Shown: positions 24,350 to 33,498, counted from the stretch's first letter. The stretch: DNA of 55,539 nucleotides from Clostridiales bacterium (GCA_021205455.1 JAJPXL010000022.1:1-55539); one strand, 5' to 3'. Notes: generated from the letters alone by a model not told the origin. Numbers and translations are program-made.

Positions 24350-25351
24350 CTACTTCCTCTCCGCACCAGACGCCAGATATCGGCACTCGCTCCAGCACAG
24401 CAGGCTGCCGCCCCAGCCCACGGCCCAGCAGAGCAGCGTCTCCTTGGCGGACACGTCCTTTGACAGGGGCACGACCCGGAACCAGTCCTCCAGCCGCTCC
24501 CCGGCGGCGACCCAGAGACGGTACCAGAAGCCGAAGTCGCTCCACCGGGGCGGGGTCAGCCAGCCGGGCAGCCGCCCCATGCCGATGGGCACCAGCACCG
24601 CCGCCAGCAGCACAAGGCCCCAGAACAGCCCCCGGCGCAGGGCAAGCCGCCCAATGGGGTACCGCCGTTTCAGCGCCAGCAGGCACCAAATCCCGCAGAC
24701 CGCCACCGGTACCCAGTTCAGCAGACGGAGCAGCGCCGCCATCTGAGGGCCGTACACCGTCCCAGACCAGTCATCCAGCCCGGCGAGGGCCATGAAGTCA
24801 TTGGCCGCCCCCACAGGGTCGTCCTCGATGTCCCCGGTCAGTTCCAGGCAGGTGGCCCCCGCCGCCGTCTCCGAGGGCAGGCAGAGGAGGGCTTCTTCAC
24901 TCCGGAACACACCGGAGACCATCCAGGTCTCCCCGTTCCAGAGGAATTCCTGCCCCACCACATTGGTGCTGCCCCACAGGGCCAGCGCCAGCGCCTTGGC
25001 CACCATGGCCGCCTGCCCCTCCAGCGCCCCCGGCTCCCCGCCGTCCAGAAAGGTGAACCGCTGGATGTCCCCCAGGGCGCCGCTGTACCGCAGGGCCAGG
25101 GCAGAACAGGCGGCGTACGCTGTCTCGGCGGAGCCGTCTTCCTCCCACCAGCAGGTGACGGAATACTGCGCGGCGTCCCCGTCCAGCAGGGCGTTCACCT
25201 CCTGCGCCTGGGCTGCGGTCAGCGGCGTCCCCAGCCGGAGGGAAACAGAAGGGTAGGCGTCCCCTATGGATTCGGCGCTGCGCCAGGCAAGCAGCAGGCA
25301 GGCCAGCAGCAACACGCACCACAGCAGCCGCTTTCTCGTTCCCCGCGTCAT
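24350..25351 (-). CDS. Membrane protein with MacB-like periplasmic core
   Basis: 333-residue membrane protein. One N-terminal membrane helix (residues 8-25) is followed by an extracytoplasmic domain of about 170 residues that resembles the MacB periplasmic core of FtsX-type ABC permeases ('ALALALWGSTNVVGQEFLWN', then 'WMVSGVFRSEE'). The C-terminal third has three or so membrane helices. No ATPase partner is encoded here. It starts 4 bases inside the end of the HlyD-like gene and ends 41 bp from the worn end of the CRISPR array, with no visible terminator, so read-through would produce array antisense. Confidence 0.65.
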   Translation of the reverse strand: MTRGTRKRLLWCVLLLACLLLAWRSAESIGDAYPSVSLRLGTPLTAAQAQEVNALLDGDAAQYSVTCWWEEDGSAETAYAACSALALRYSGALGDIQRFTFLDGGEPGALEGQAAMVAKALALALWGSTNVVGQEFLWNGETWMVSGVFRSEEALLCLPSETAAGATCLELTGDIEDDPVGAANDFMALAGLDDWSGTVYGPQMAALLRLLNWVPVAVCGIWCLLALKRRYPIGRLALRRGLFWGLVLLAAVLVPIGMGRLPGWLTPPRWSDFGFWYRLWVAAGERLEDWFRVVPLSKDVSAKETLLCWAVGWGGSLLCWSECRYLASGAERK

Positions 25352-27006
25352 TCGCTCACCCTCACATATTCGCCGTCCTCCACGGAGCGGCTGGCGCTGA
25401 CGACGACTGCGCTGTCATTGCTGAGGATGCCGTCCACCGCCGCCAACTCGCCGTTGCTGGCCAGCAGCGTCACCGCCTCCCGGCGGATTTGGTACCGCAG
25501 CCCCAGCACCGATTCCACCTCCTCCACCACATAGACGAAGCCGCCGCTGTTGTCCTCGTGGTAGGCCCCGATGGGGATGGTCAGGTCATACCGGTCGCTG
25601 GACAGAGTGACGGTCACATCGGCGTCGCCGTCCGTCCAGTCGCCGGTCAGGTAGGCGGTGGCGGTCAGCGTTCCGGTGCTGCCGTCCTGCACCAGGGCGG
25701 CGATGGAGGCGGACGCCTCCTTATCCCCCTGCACCACCTGGAGGGTGGCCCCGTCGGGCACCTCCGTCAGCTCACTGCCGGTCAGGGTCAGCACATAGCT
25801 GTCGCCCTCCGCCGTCAGCTGAATCTCCACCTGCCCGGAGGAACCGCCCGCCGCCCCGGAGAGGGAGACGATTTTTCCGGCAAAGGGGGCGGTCAGCACG
25901 CCGCCGCCCTCCTGGAGGGCGGTGAGAGCGGCCACCTCCGCCTCCTGCTGGGCGATGGTGACGGAGAGGATTTGCGCCTCCGCCTGATTTTGCAGGTTTT
26001 GGGTCTCCGCGTCCGCCTGGGCGTCGGCAAGACTGTCCTGGGCCTCGCTGAGGGCGGTTTCCGCGTCCTCCAGGGCGCGCTGACTGCTGCGGCTGCTGTC
26101 GGAAGCCGCTGTGTTGGCGTCCTCCAGCGCCTCCTCCGCGGCGTCCACCGTCTGCTGGGCGCTTTCCACCGCCTCCTGGGCCGCCGTGATTTGGTCGTCG
26201 TAGGAGGCAAGGGCCTCCTCGTCCGCCGTGAGTTGGGCTTCCAGCGCCTCGATTTGGGCCTGTAGCTGCTCCGCCTCGGCGCTGACAGCCTCCGCCTCCG
26301 GCGTCACGCCGGAGGCGGTTTCGTTGGTCTGGGCGGCCTGCTCTGTGTCCGCCAGCTGGCGTTCCAGGTCGGCCAGCGTCTCCTTTTCCTGGGTAATGGT
26401 GGTGTTCAGGGCGGAGCGTCGGCTCTTCAGCGTGTTCAGGGCAGATTTTGCGTCGCTCAGCGCGCTCTTCGCCTCAGACACTGCCGCCTTCGCCCGGCTG
26501 ACCTGGGTGGCCTGGGCGGAGGCCGCGCTGGCTGCGTCCTCCTTCGCCCGGTCGTAGGCGGTCTGGGCAGAGGTCAGGGCGGAGTCGTCCGCCGTCTGCT
26601 CCTCCTGATAGGCTGCCAGCTGCAGGTTCAGCTTGTCCAGCTCCCCCTGGGCCTGGGTCAGCGCCTGAGCGATGGTGTCGGCGTCCAGCCGGAGCAGGGC
26701 CTCCCCCTCCTGCACCGTCTGCCCCTCTGTCACCAGGACGGACTGGACGGTGAGGCCGTCCGGGAGGGTCAGCACCTCCATGCTCTGGCTCTCCACCGTA
26801 CCGGAAAGGACCAGCGTCTCCGTCACCGTGGCAGCCTTGGGGGTCTGGGTGGTGACGGTGGTCTGGGCAGCCCCCGCCATCCCCCGGGCGAACAGGGTCA
26901 GCGCCAGCATCAGCAGGAAGAAGGCGGCGATCCGCCAGGCCGCCTTCCCCTGGCCCTCCTCCCCCGCCTTTGCGGGGTGAGGGAGGGTGATTTTTTTCAG
27001 CGTCAT
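25348..27006 (-). CDS. HlyD-type efflux adaptor protein
   Basis: 552-residue membrane-anchored adaptor. One N-terminal membrane helix (about residues 25-47) is followed by a biotinyl-lipoyl half ('VLSGTVESQSMEVLTLPDG', 'VTEGQTVQEGEALLRLDAD'), a very long Ala/Gln/Glu-rich coiled coil of about 250 residues, the second lipoyl half ('LTAPFAGKIVSLSGAAGG') and beta-barrel domains. In Gram-positive bacteria such proteins pair with MacB-like permeases, fitting the next gene. It is 11 bp after the solute-binding protein gene. Confidence 0.85.
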   Translation of the reverse strand: MTLKKITLPHPAKAGEEGQGKAAWRIAAFFLLMLALTLFARGMAGAAQTTVTTQTPKAATVTETLVLSGTVESQSMEVLTLPDGLTVQSVLVTEGQTVQEGEALLRLDADTIAQALTQAQGELDKLNLQLAAYQEEQTADDSALTSAQTAYDRAKEDAASAASAQATQVSRAKAAVSEAKSALSDAKSALNTLKSRRSALNTTITQEKETLADLERQLADTEQAAQTNETASGVTPEAEAVSAEAEQLQAQIEALEAQLTADEEALASYDDQITAAQEAVESAQQTVDAAEEALEDANTAASDSSRSSQRALEDAETALSEAQDSLADAQADAETQNLQNQAEAQILSVTIAQQEAEVAALTALQEGGGVLTAPFAGKIVSLSGAAGGSSGQVEIQLTAEGDSYVLTLTGSELTEVPDGATLQVVQGDKEASASIAALVQDGSTGTLTATAYLTGDWTDGDADVTVTLSSDRYDLTIPIGAYHEDNSGGFVYVVEEVESVLGLRYQIRREAVTLLASNGELAAVDGILSNDSAVVVSASRSVEDGEYVRVSE

Positions 27007-27017
27007 ACCGTTCTCCT

Positions 27018-29282
27018 TTACTGCTCCGCCAGCATCAGGGCCAGGTCGTCCTCCACCTGCGCCACCATCTCCTCCAGGGTCAGCTCCCCGGAGCAGTACG
27101 GCTCCACAAGATCCAGCACGGTCTCCGCCACCAGCTCGCTGACCGCCGCCGGGGTGGTGCGGCTGTCCAGCACCGCCCGCAGCTCCTCGATGTCCCAGCC
27201 GTATTCCGCCGCCGGGTCTGCGAAGTAGTCCAGCTGCTTGTCCATGGCCTCCTGGAGGACGGGCAGGCCGTCCCCATAGGTGTACTGCTGCACCTCCATG
27301 GACAGGACGCAGCCCACGAATTCCTTCGCCGCCTCGGTGGCGGAGGAGCCTGCGCTGACCGCCAGCAGCACCTCCGGCGTATAGGCCCCGTCCACCAGGC
27401 CGGGGGCCTGGGTCACGGTGAAGTCGGAGAGGGCCTTTCCGTAGCGCTCACAGGTGGAGAGGGCCATGATGAGGTCCTCCACCGCGTCCAGGGTGGTCAG
27501 CCCCCAGGGGCTGTCCTGCTCCAGCCAGGTATAGGCGTCGTCCTCCACATAGGTGTTCAGGTTGCCGTAGGAAAAGGTGCCGGGGATGACCTCCTCAACG
27601 CCCGTGAGCGTCTCGTCTGTTTCGGCGAAGTAGCCGTAGGTGTCGCTGATGGTTTTCAGGGCGGTCAGCCAGGTGCGCAGCGCGTCCGTATCCACCCCGT
27701 CACTGTTCACCAGTCCGGCGGCGCTGGTGTACCACAGGTTCCACGTCAAATCATAGAAGGTCGTGGCCAGACAGGGGTCGTCCGCGCCCGCCTGGGCCAC
27801 GGCGTCCGCCAGGGCCTCCAGGCTGTCCGGTCCCTCCCCCTGACTGCTGAGGAGCAGGGGCACGGTGAACCGGGTGGGCAGCACATAGTAGCCGCCGTCC
27901 TCCCACTGGAAGGCGGACACCGTCTCCCCCACAAAGTCCGTCCCCTCCACCAGGTCGCGCAAATCCTCCAGCACGCCCCGGGAGATGTAATTCTCATAGT
28001 CCACCCCGTCCAGCACCAGCACGTCCGGGCCGTTCCCCGCCAGCATTTGGGTATTCAGGGTGGTGAGGACATCGTTCAGCGTCTTGCCGCTTTCGCTGTA
28101 CTCCCCGTAGTCCTGCACCTGGAAGCTGACCTCCACCTCCGGGTGGGTCTCCTGGAAGGCGTAAATGGCCTGACGGATGGTGGCGCTGTCCTCCAGGGCC
28201 CAGATGGTCAGGGTGGTGGTGCCATAGGTGGCCTCCGCATCGTAGTCGTAGCGGTAGAGGCTCAAAGGGGCGTCCTCGTTCCGGGCGTTGATGAAGATGG
28301 TATTGTCCTCCGTTACATAGATATCATCGCTGCCGGCGAGGAAGTTCAGCTCAGAGCTGTACCGGTAATCGGTGGCGTCCAGGACGATCTCCTTCAGGTT
28401 TGCCCCCAGAATGCCCATGCAGAAGTTCAAATCCTCGTCCAGGAAGTAATAGCTGCCCTGCTCCGTCATGCGGCAGCTGGAGAGGTCGCAGCCGTTCTCC
28501 GACATCCCGGAAACGTCCAGCTCCTCCAGCAGCGCCCCGTCGCTGAGGTTGTAGGAGTTGTTCAGCTCTGCGCCGTCGCTGACATAGACCGTATCCCCGG
28601 CCACGGCGAAGTCCAGGTCGTAGTAGTCCGATTCCACTGACCACAGGAACTCCCCGGTGGTGATGTCCATGGCGTAGAGGGTGTTGCCCACCTCCGTTTG
28701 CAGGCTGAACAGCAGGTAGTTGTCCTGATAGATGCCGCACTGCATCCAGCCGTTGATGGGCTTGTCCGGGTCGCAGAAGTCGTAGTCCGTGACGGTTTCC
28801 GCCCCGTCCTGCTGGCGGTAAAGACGCACCGATTTTACTGTGGAACTATCGGTATCCTCGTCGTAGTCCGTCACAAACTCCCAGCTGTAGGCAGCGCCGT
28901 CCGTCCCGAAGTACCAGTAGTAGACAAAGTCCCCGTCCCGTATGCCGGTAAGCTCCTGCTCCGTCCAGGTGTCCCCCTTGTCCTCGGAGTGGTACCAAAT
29001 CGTACGGTCGGCGTTGAGGCTCCCCTCGGATGCCCAGGTGTAGAAGCCCGCCACCAGGTCGACGGTGCCGTCGGCACCGAATTGCAGTACCTCGCAGTTG
29101 ATGTAATCCGCGTCGGCGGCGTAGGTCGCGTAGCTCTCCGGGGTGACATTGGTCTCCACATAGCGGCCTGTGCCGCCGCTCAGGTCTGTGGTGCTGCCGT
29201 CCGCTGACCCCAGGCCACAGCCGCCAAGGGTCAGCAGCAGGGCGAGAATCAAGGGCAGGGAAAGGATTTTTTTGCGTTTCAT
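27018..29282 (-). CDS. Large solute-binding lipoprotein with N-terminal propeller-like domain (copy 1)
   Basis: 754-residue surface lipoprotein. A signal peptide ends in the lipobox LGGC with Cys22 as the lipidated residue. The N-terminal ~320 residues hold an Asp-box ('HSEDKGDTWTEQE') and PQQ-like repeats such as 'LYAMDITTGEFLWS', suggesting a beta-propeller. From about residue 360 there is a MalE-type sugar-binding protein ('LTIWALEDSATIRQAIYAFQ', 'GNGPDVLVLDGVDYE'). It lies downstream of the two permease genes on the same strand, 340 bp after them. It is a paralogue of the protein at 33530-35764. Confidence 0.85.
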   Translation of the reverse strand: MKRKKILSLPLILALLLTLGGCGLGSADGSTTDLSGGTGRYVETNVTPESYATYAADADYINCEVLQFGADGTVDLVAGFYTWASEGSLNADRTIWYHSEDKGDTWTEQELTGIRDGDFVYYWYFGTDGAAYSWEFVTDYDEDTDSSTVKSVRLYRQQDGAETVTDYDFCDPDKPINGWMQCGIYQDNYLLFSLQTEVGNTLYAMDITTGEFLWSVESDYYDLDFAVAGDTVYVSDGAELNNSYNLSDGALLEELDVSGMSENGCDLSSCRMTEQGSYYFLDEDLNFCMGILGANLKEIVLDATDYRYSSELNFLAGSDDIYVTEDNTIFINARNEDAPLSLYRYDYDAEATYGTTTLTIWALEDSATIRQAIYAFQETHPEVEVSFQVQDYGEYSESGKTLNDVLTTLNTQMLAGNGPDVLVLDGVDYENYISRGVLEDLRDLVEGTDFVGETVSAFQWEDGGYYVLPTRFTVPLLLSSQGEGPDSLEALADAVAQAGADDPCLATTFYDLTWNLWYTSAAGLVNSDGVDTDALRTWLTALKTISDTYGYFAETDETLTGVEEVIPGTFSYGNLNTYVEDDAYTWLEQDSPWGLTTLDAVEDLIMALSTCERYGKALSDFTVTQAPGLVDGAYTPEVLLAVSAGSSATEAAKEFVGCVLSMEVQQYTYGDGLPVLQEAMDKQLDYFADPAAEYGWDIEELRAVLDSRTTPAAVSELVAETVLDLVEPYCSGELTLEEMVAQVEDDLALMLAEQ

Positions 29283-29445
29283 AGGTGGTTCCTCCTTTGG
29301 CTGTTGGGTGGGGTATTTTTTTTACTCAGTTTTGGTGGAAATGCCTGCACCGTCGATTGCACTTTCTGTGTGAAAAATATGCTGTGTGGAAAATATGTAA
29401 TTTGTTGAAAAATGGAGACATGGTTCCTTTTTTCACTACCGTATG

Positions 29446-29515
29446 TGTAGGGGCGGCCCCTGGCCGCCCGGGGTAAGCAGGTGGTTCCTGCGGGCGGCCA
29501 AGGGCCGCCCCTACA
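29446..29515. repeat. Palindromic GC-rich intergenic repeat
   Basis: 25-bp arms (29446-29470 with 29491-29515) pair with a single mismatch around a 20-bp loop. The arms begin TGTAGGGGCGGCCC and end GGGCCGCCCCTACA. It looks like a REP/MITE-type element. The gap 29283-29623 otherwise contains no gene; it could also attenuate transcription between the permeases and the solute-binding protein. Confidence 0.7.
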
Positions 29516-29623
29516 GGCGTGAGTGAACAGCTCCGCCCAAAGCGGTTGAAACTGATGCAAAGGTTATTTTTTGCGTTGCGTAATGGCCGGGGATTTACTA
29601 CCAACTAACAGCTAACAGCTCAT

Positions 29624-30472
29624 TCACTCCTTCACTGCCCCCTGCAAAATCCCCTGCTCCAGGTACCGCTGCCCGAACAGGAAAATCAGCAGCGCGGGCA
29701 TCAGGGCGATGAAGCTGGCCGCCATGGAGAGGCCCAGGTTGTCCAGCACCACCTGGGGCAGGTACAGGGTCAGGGGCCAGTTCTCTGCCGACTCCAGGAA
29801 GGTCATGGGCTGCTCCACCGCTCCCCAGGCCTCCAGGAAGCCCAGCACAAAGGCGGAGATGAGGCCCGACAGGTTCATGGGCAGGCCCAGCCGGAGGAAG
29901 ATGGTAAACTGCCCCGCCCCGTCCAGCTCCGCCGCCTCGATGACGCTTTTGGGGATGGCCTCAAACCCACGGGTCATAATGAACACCGGGTAGGTGGAGA
30001 AGATGCCGGGCAGAATCACCGCCCAGACTGTGTCCATCAGGTTCAGCCGGTTCAGCACCAGGTAGCTGGGCACCATCGTCACCTGGAAGGGCAGCAGCAT
30101 CAGCACCACATACACCCCGAACAGCGCCCGCCGCCCCGGGAACCGGAGCCGGGCAAAGGCCCAGGCCGCAGGCGCGCCCACGATGAGCTGCCCCAGGGCC
30201 TGGGGGAAGGCCTGCTTGCAGCTGTTCCAGAACACGGCGAAGAACTCCGGCGTATCCAGCAGTAGCTCCGCCAGGGAGGCCAGGGTGGGCCAGCTGGGCA
30301 GCAGGAACCACCGGGCATAGCCCGCTCCTTCCCCGAATACCGGCCCCAGCAGGGCGGTCAGCTCGTCGGCGGGGAGGAAGATTCCCATGACGATGAACCA
30401 CAGCGGCCACCAAATCAGCAGGGCCAGCGCCAGCAACCCGGCGTACAGCGCAGCCCGTTTCACCTGCTTCAT
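29624..30472 (-). CDS. Carbohydrate ABC transporter permease, MalG type
   Basis: 282-residue inner membrane permease with about six membrane helices. The EAA loop that contacts the ATPase is 'EAAELDGAGQFTIFLRLGLP' near residue 185. ATG 30472 overlaps the stop of the partner permease (ATGA) and is preceded by GGAGG; a TTG 18 bases earlier is possible. No sugar ATPase is in this locus, so a shared MsmK-type ATPase from elsewhere is likely. Confidence 0.9.
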   Translation of the reverse strand: MKQVKRAALYAGLLALALLIWWPLWFIVMGIFLPADELTALLGPVFGEGAGYARWFLLPSWPTLASLAELLLDTPEFFAVFWNSCKQAFPQALGQLIVGAPAAWAFARLRFPGRRALFGVYVVLMLLPFQVTMVPSYLVLNRLNLMDTVWAVILPGIFSTYPVFIMTRGFEAIPKSVIEAAELDGAGQFTIFLRLGLPMNLSGLISAFVLGFLEAWGAVEQPMTFLESAENWPLTLYLPQVVLDNLGLSMAASFIALMPALLIFLFGQRYLEQGILQGAVKE

Positions 30473-31338
30473 CCCTCGTCCAGCCTCCAATACCTCCGCC
30501 CCAGACCGATGACCGCCAGCAGCACCAGCACCATCAGGCAGGCGGCGGCGGTGAGCCGCCCCATGTCCAAATCCAGGAACCAGTTGTTAAAGAGGTGCTG
30601 GAGCAGGTACATACTCTCGTGGGGATAGTTCCCCGCCACCAGGTACGCCTCCCGGAACACCTTAAAGGTGTTGATTAAGGACAGCAGCCCCACCACCCCC
30701 ACCATGGGCCGCAGCTCCGGCAGGGTGATGTAGCGGAACTGCTGGAGGGGGCCTGCGCCGTCGGCTGCGGCGGCCTCGTACAGGTCCTTGGAGATGTTGT
30801 CCAGCCCCGCCAGCCAGAGAATCATGTCATACCCGGCGTTCTTCCACAGGTAGGTCACCACCAGCACCCAGAAGGCGGCGTTGGTGCTGAGGAAGGAGAT
30901 CGGCTCCCCGCCCAGGGCTGTAATCACGCCGTTCACCAGCCCCTGGTCGCTGAACAGCACCTTCCACAGCAGCACGATGGCGCTGACCGGCACTGCCATG
31001 GGGAGGAGGAAGGTGCCCCGGAACACGCCGCCCTTGCGGTTCTGGGCCCGCACCATCAGCGCCAGGGCCAGAGACAGCCCCAGCAGCAGCGGCAGGCAGA
31101 CGCAGAGGAATTTCGCCGTGTTCTTTGCCGCCAGCTGGAAGGCGCTGTTGGTGACCACCTGGCGGTAGTTGGTCAGCCCCACCCAGCGGTTCCCCATGGC
31201 GTTGCAGAAGGAGCGGCGCAGCGTGTCCCCGAAGGGAATCAGCACAAAGACGGACAGCCCCGCCAAACTGGGGGCCAGGAAGGGAAGGGCGGCTTTCAGC
31301 TGCCGCAGATGGGTTTTAGTGGCGCGTTTCCGGTTCAT
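30469..31338 (-). CDS. Carbohydrate ABC transporter permease, MalF type
   Basis: 289-residue permease with six or so membrane helices and the EAA loop 'EAAAADGAGPLQQFRYITLP'. 'FLAPSLAGLSVFVLIPFGDT' is a typical first helix. ATG 31338 with AAAGGAG was chosen. It is the first gene of the minus-strand operon, driven by the promoter at 31379-31422 with a response-regulator type operator. Confidence 0.9.
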   Translation of the reverse strand: MNRKRATKTHLRQLKAALPFLAPSLAGLSVFVLIPFGDTLRRSFCNAMGNRWVGLTNYRQVVTNSAFQLAAKNTAKFLCVCLPLLLGLSLALALMVRAQNRKGGVFRGTFLLPMAVPVSAIVLLWKVLFSDQGLVNGVITALGGEPISFLSTNAAFWVLVVTYLWKNAGYDMILWLAGLDNISKDLYEAAAADGAGPLQQFRYITLPELRPMVGVVGLLSLINTFKVFREAYLVAGNYPHESMYLLQHLFNNWFLDLDMGRLTAAACLMVLVLLAVIGLGRRYWRLDEG

Positions 31339-31378
31339 GGAGGGCTCCTTTCCGGCGGTGGGTGGCTGTGTTGCCCTC

Positions 31379-31422
31379 ATTGTACCGCAGATTTTCCCGC
31401 CGTACCTAAAATGAATCTAAAA
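31379..31422 (-). promoter_or_regulatory. Permease operon promoter with two 11-bp direct repeats
   Basis: On minus, TTTTAGATTCA (31422-31412) and TTTTAGGTACG (31411-31401) are adjacent direct repeats; the -10 TACAAT lies at 31384-31379, 16 bp on. There is no good -35 box, because the second repeat occupies its place, as in activator-dependent promoters of the PhoB type. Confidence 0.7.
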
Positions 31423-31434
31423 ATGGGCAGAAAT

Positions 31435-31478
31435 TTTAAGGTTTCTTTGAGGTTTCTCCCGGCGGTTTCTGGTATAAT
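31435..31478 (+). promoter_or_regulatory. Response-regulator gene promoter with two 11-bp direct repeats
   Basis: TTTAAGGTTTC (31435-31445) and TTTGAGGTTTC (31446-31456) differ at one base; the -10 TATAAT is at 31473-31478, 16 bp on. It is back to back with the permease promoter and suggests autoregulation. Confidence 0.75.
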
Positions 31479-31497
31479 GGTGTCCGGGGTGATTTCT

Positions 31498-32169
31498 ATG
31501 AATATCCTGCTCATCGAGGACGATTTGCAGCTCTCCGGCCTGGTGGCCGACCAGCTCCGGAGCCGGGGCTATCAGGTGGACGCCGCCGCCAACGGGGAGG
31601 ACGGGCTGGCCCTGCTCCGGCAGGGCCGCTATGACGGCTGCATTTTAGACCGGATGCTCCCCGGCCTGGACGGGCTGACCCTGCTGCGCCGGGTTCGGGC
31701 CGCCGGGGTGGAGACGCCGGTGCTGATGCTCACTGCCCTGAGCCGGACGGAGGACCTGGTGGACGGCTTCGAGACCGGCGCGGACGACTATCTGGCCAAG
31801 CCCTTCGCCATGCCGGAGCTGCTGGCCCGGGTGGACGCCATGCTGCGCCGCCACGGGAAGCAGGCCGCCAGACTGTCCGCGGGCGACCTGACGGTGGATC
31901 GGGCGTCTATGGTGCTGACCGGGCCAACCGGCCGCTGCACCCTGACCCGGCGGGAGCTGGACCTCCTGACCCTGCTGATGGAATCCCCCGGAGCGGTGAT
32001 TCCCAGGGAGCGGTTCTTCCAGGCGGTTTGGGGCGTGGACGCCCCGGTGGGGGACGCCTCGCTGGACACCTACATCTATTTCCTCCGGCGGCGGCTGCAA
32101 ACGGTGGGCACCCGCTGGCGGCTGTCCACCCGCAGGGGGAAGGGCTACCTGCTGGAGGAGGCGCCATGA
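31498..32169 (+). CDS. OmpR/PhoB-family response regulator
   Basis: 223-residue two-component response regulator. The receiver domain has the acidic pair in 'LLIEDD', phospho-acceptor Asp51 ('CILDRMLPG'), Thr79 and Lys101 ('YLAKPF'). The C-terminal winged helix shows 'LTRRELDLLTLLMESPGAVI' and 'TYIYFLRRRLQ', typical of DNA-binding OmpR-type regulators that bind 11-bp direct repeats. The ATG at 31498 was chosen, since the receiver starts there. The stop overlaps the start of the histidine kinase (ATGA). Confidence 0.93.
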   Translation: MNILLIEDDLQLSGLVADQLRSRGYQVDAAANGEDGLALLRQGRYDGCILDRMLPGLDGLTLLRRVRAAGVETPVLMLTALSRTEDLVDGFETGADDYLAKPFAMPELLARVDAMLRRHGKQAARLSAGDLTVDRASMVLTGPTGRCTLTRRELDLLTLLMESPGAVIPRERFFQAVWGVDAPVGDASLDTYIYFLRRRLQTVGTRWRLSTRRGKGYLLEEAP

Positions 32170-33440
32170 TTCCGGCGCTGCGGCGGCGGTTGGCGGCGCT
32201 GTTCGGCGGGCTGACCAGCCTGGTGCTGCTGGTGATGCTGGCGGTCACCTGTTACCTCAACTGCACCCAGTACCGAAGCAGCCAGGAGGTGCTGTACCAG
32301 AACCGGTTCCAGACCCTGCTCCAGCAGCTCCAGCGGGGCGGGGAGATCAGCGACAGCTACCTCTCCCAGGTGGCCGGGGATGAGACGCTGCTGTGCTATG
32401 TGGAGGTCAACGGCATCGCGCTGCACTTCTCCGCCCTCCGGTCGGACGAGCTCAATGAGGGCGGCCTACTGGCGGCGCTGCGGTCGGAGACGGCGCGTCA
32501 GCAAGCGGTGCAGGAGGACGCCAGCCTGGTGAGCTTCGCACTTTCCGCAGAGGGGGCAGACTATGAGGTCACCGTCTGCACCATGGCGGATTATCAGGTG
32601 TATTTCGCCCAGGACCTGACCAGCCGGAGCGACCATATCCGGGAGCTGGTGGGGCTGTACCTGCTGCTGGGGGCGGCGGGAGTGTCCGCCATGCTGCTGG
32701 TGAGCTGGCTCCTCTCCCGCATCGCCACCCGCCCCACGGAGCGGGCCGTGGAGGAGCAGCGGGCGTTCATTGCCGCCGCCAGCCACGAGCTGCGCAGCCC
32801 CCTGGCGGTGGTGCGGGCCAGCCTGTACGCCGCCGGGCAGCAGAGCGACCAGCCTGCTGTGCAAAATCAGCTGGCCCTGGCCGACCAGGAGGCGGAGCGG
32901 ATGAGCCGCCTGGTGGGGGATCTGCTGACCCTGACGGGCAGCGGCGTGGGCCGCTGGGCCTGCAAGAGCGCCCCGGTGGAGCTGGAGACGGTGTGCGTCC
33001 GGCTCTACGACCTGTTTGCCCCTCAGGCGGAGCAGAAGGGGCACCCCTTTCGGCTGGAGCTGCCGGAGGAGGTGCTGCCGGTGCTGCAATCAGACGAGCA
33101 GCGGCTGGTGCAGCTGCTGTCCGCCCTGCTCTCCAACGCCATGGACCACACCCCCGCCGAGACGGAGGTGGCGCTGCGGGCCAGGGTGGAGGGCGGCTGT
33201 GCGGTGCTGTCCGTCATCGACCACGGCCCCGGCATCCCAGACGGGGAGAAGGCGGCGGTGTTCCGCCGGTTTTACCGCTCGGAGCGGAGCCGCACCGACA
33301 AGGGGCACTTCGGCCTGGGGCTGTCCATCGCCCAGGAGCTGGCCCGGCAGCTGGGGGGCCAGCTGACCCTGGAGGACACCCCCGGCGGCGGGGCGGCCTT
33401 CTCGGTGCGGCTGCGGCTGCCCCACGGGCGATGGGGATAG
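32166..33440 (+). CDS. Sensor histidine kinase
   Basis: 424-residue membrane kinase. Helix 1 (about residues 8-30) and helix 2 (about 155-178) bracket an extracytoplasmic sensor of about 125 residues of unknown ligand. The H box 'AASHELRSPLAVV' places the phosphorylated His near residue 207. The ATPase domain has the N box 'LLSNAMDHTP', G1 'DHGPGIPDG' and G2 'GHFGLGLSIA'. Partner of the preceding response regulator. Confidence 0.93.
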   Translation: MIPALRRRLAALFGGLTSLVLLVMLAVTCYLNCTQYRSSQEVLYQNRFQTLLQQLQRGGEISDSYLSQVAGDETLLCYVEVNGIALHFSALRSDELNEGGLLAALRSETARQQAVQEDASLVSFALSAEGADYEVTVCTMADYQVYFAQDLTSRSDHIRELVGLYLLLGAAGVSAMLLVSWLLSRIATRPTERAVEEQRAFIAAASHELRSPLAVVRASLYAAGQQSDQPAVQNQLALADQEAERMSRLVGDLLTLTGSGVGRWACKSAPVELETVCVRLYDLFAPQAEQKGHPFRLELPEEVLPVLQSDEQRLVQLLSALLSNAMDHTPAETEVALRARVEGGCAVLSVIDHGPGIPDGEKAAVFRRFYRSERSRTDKGHFGLGLSIAQELARQLGGQLTLEDTPGGGAAFSVRLRLPHGRWG

Positions 33441-33454
33441 CAGCCCTCCCCAAA

Positions 33455-33498
33455 TTTAAGATTATTTTTAGGTAACGGCGGGAAAAGTGCGGTATGAT
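33455..33498 (+). promoter_or_regulatory. Promoter of the second solute-binding protein with two 11-bp repeats
   Basis: TTTAAGATTAT (33455-33465) and TTTTAGGTAAC (33466-33476) are adjacent; the -10 TATGAT is at 33493-33498, 16 bp on. Same architecture as the two promoters at 31379-31478. It overlaps the end of the kinase gene leader-free, 15 bp after the stop. Confidence 0.7.
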
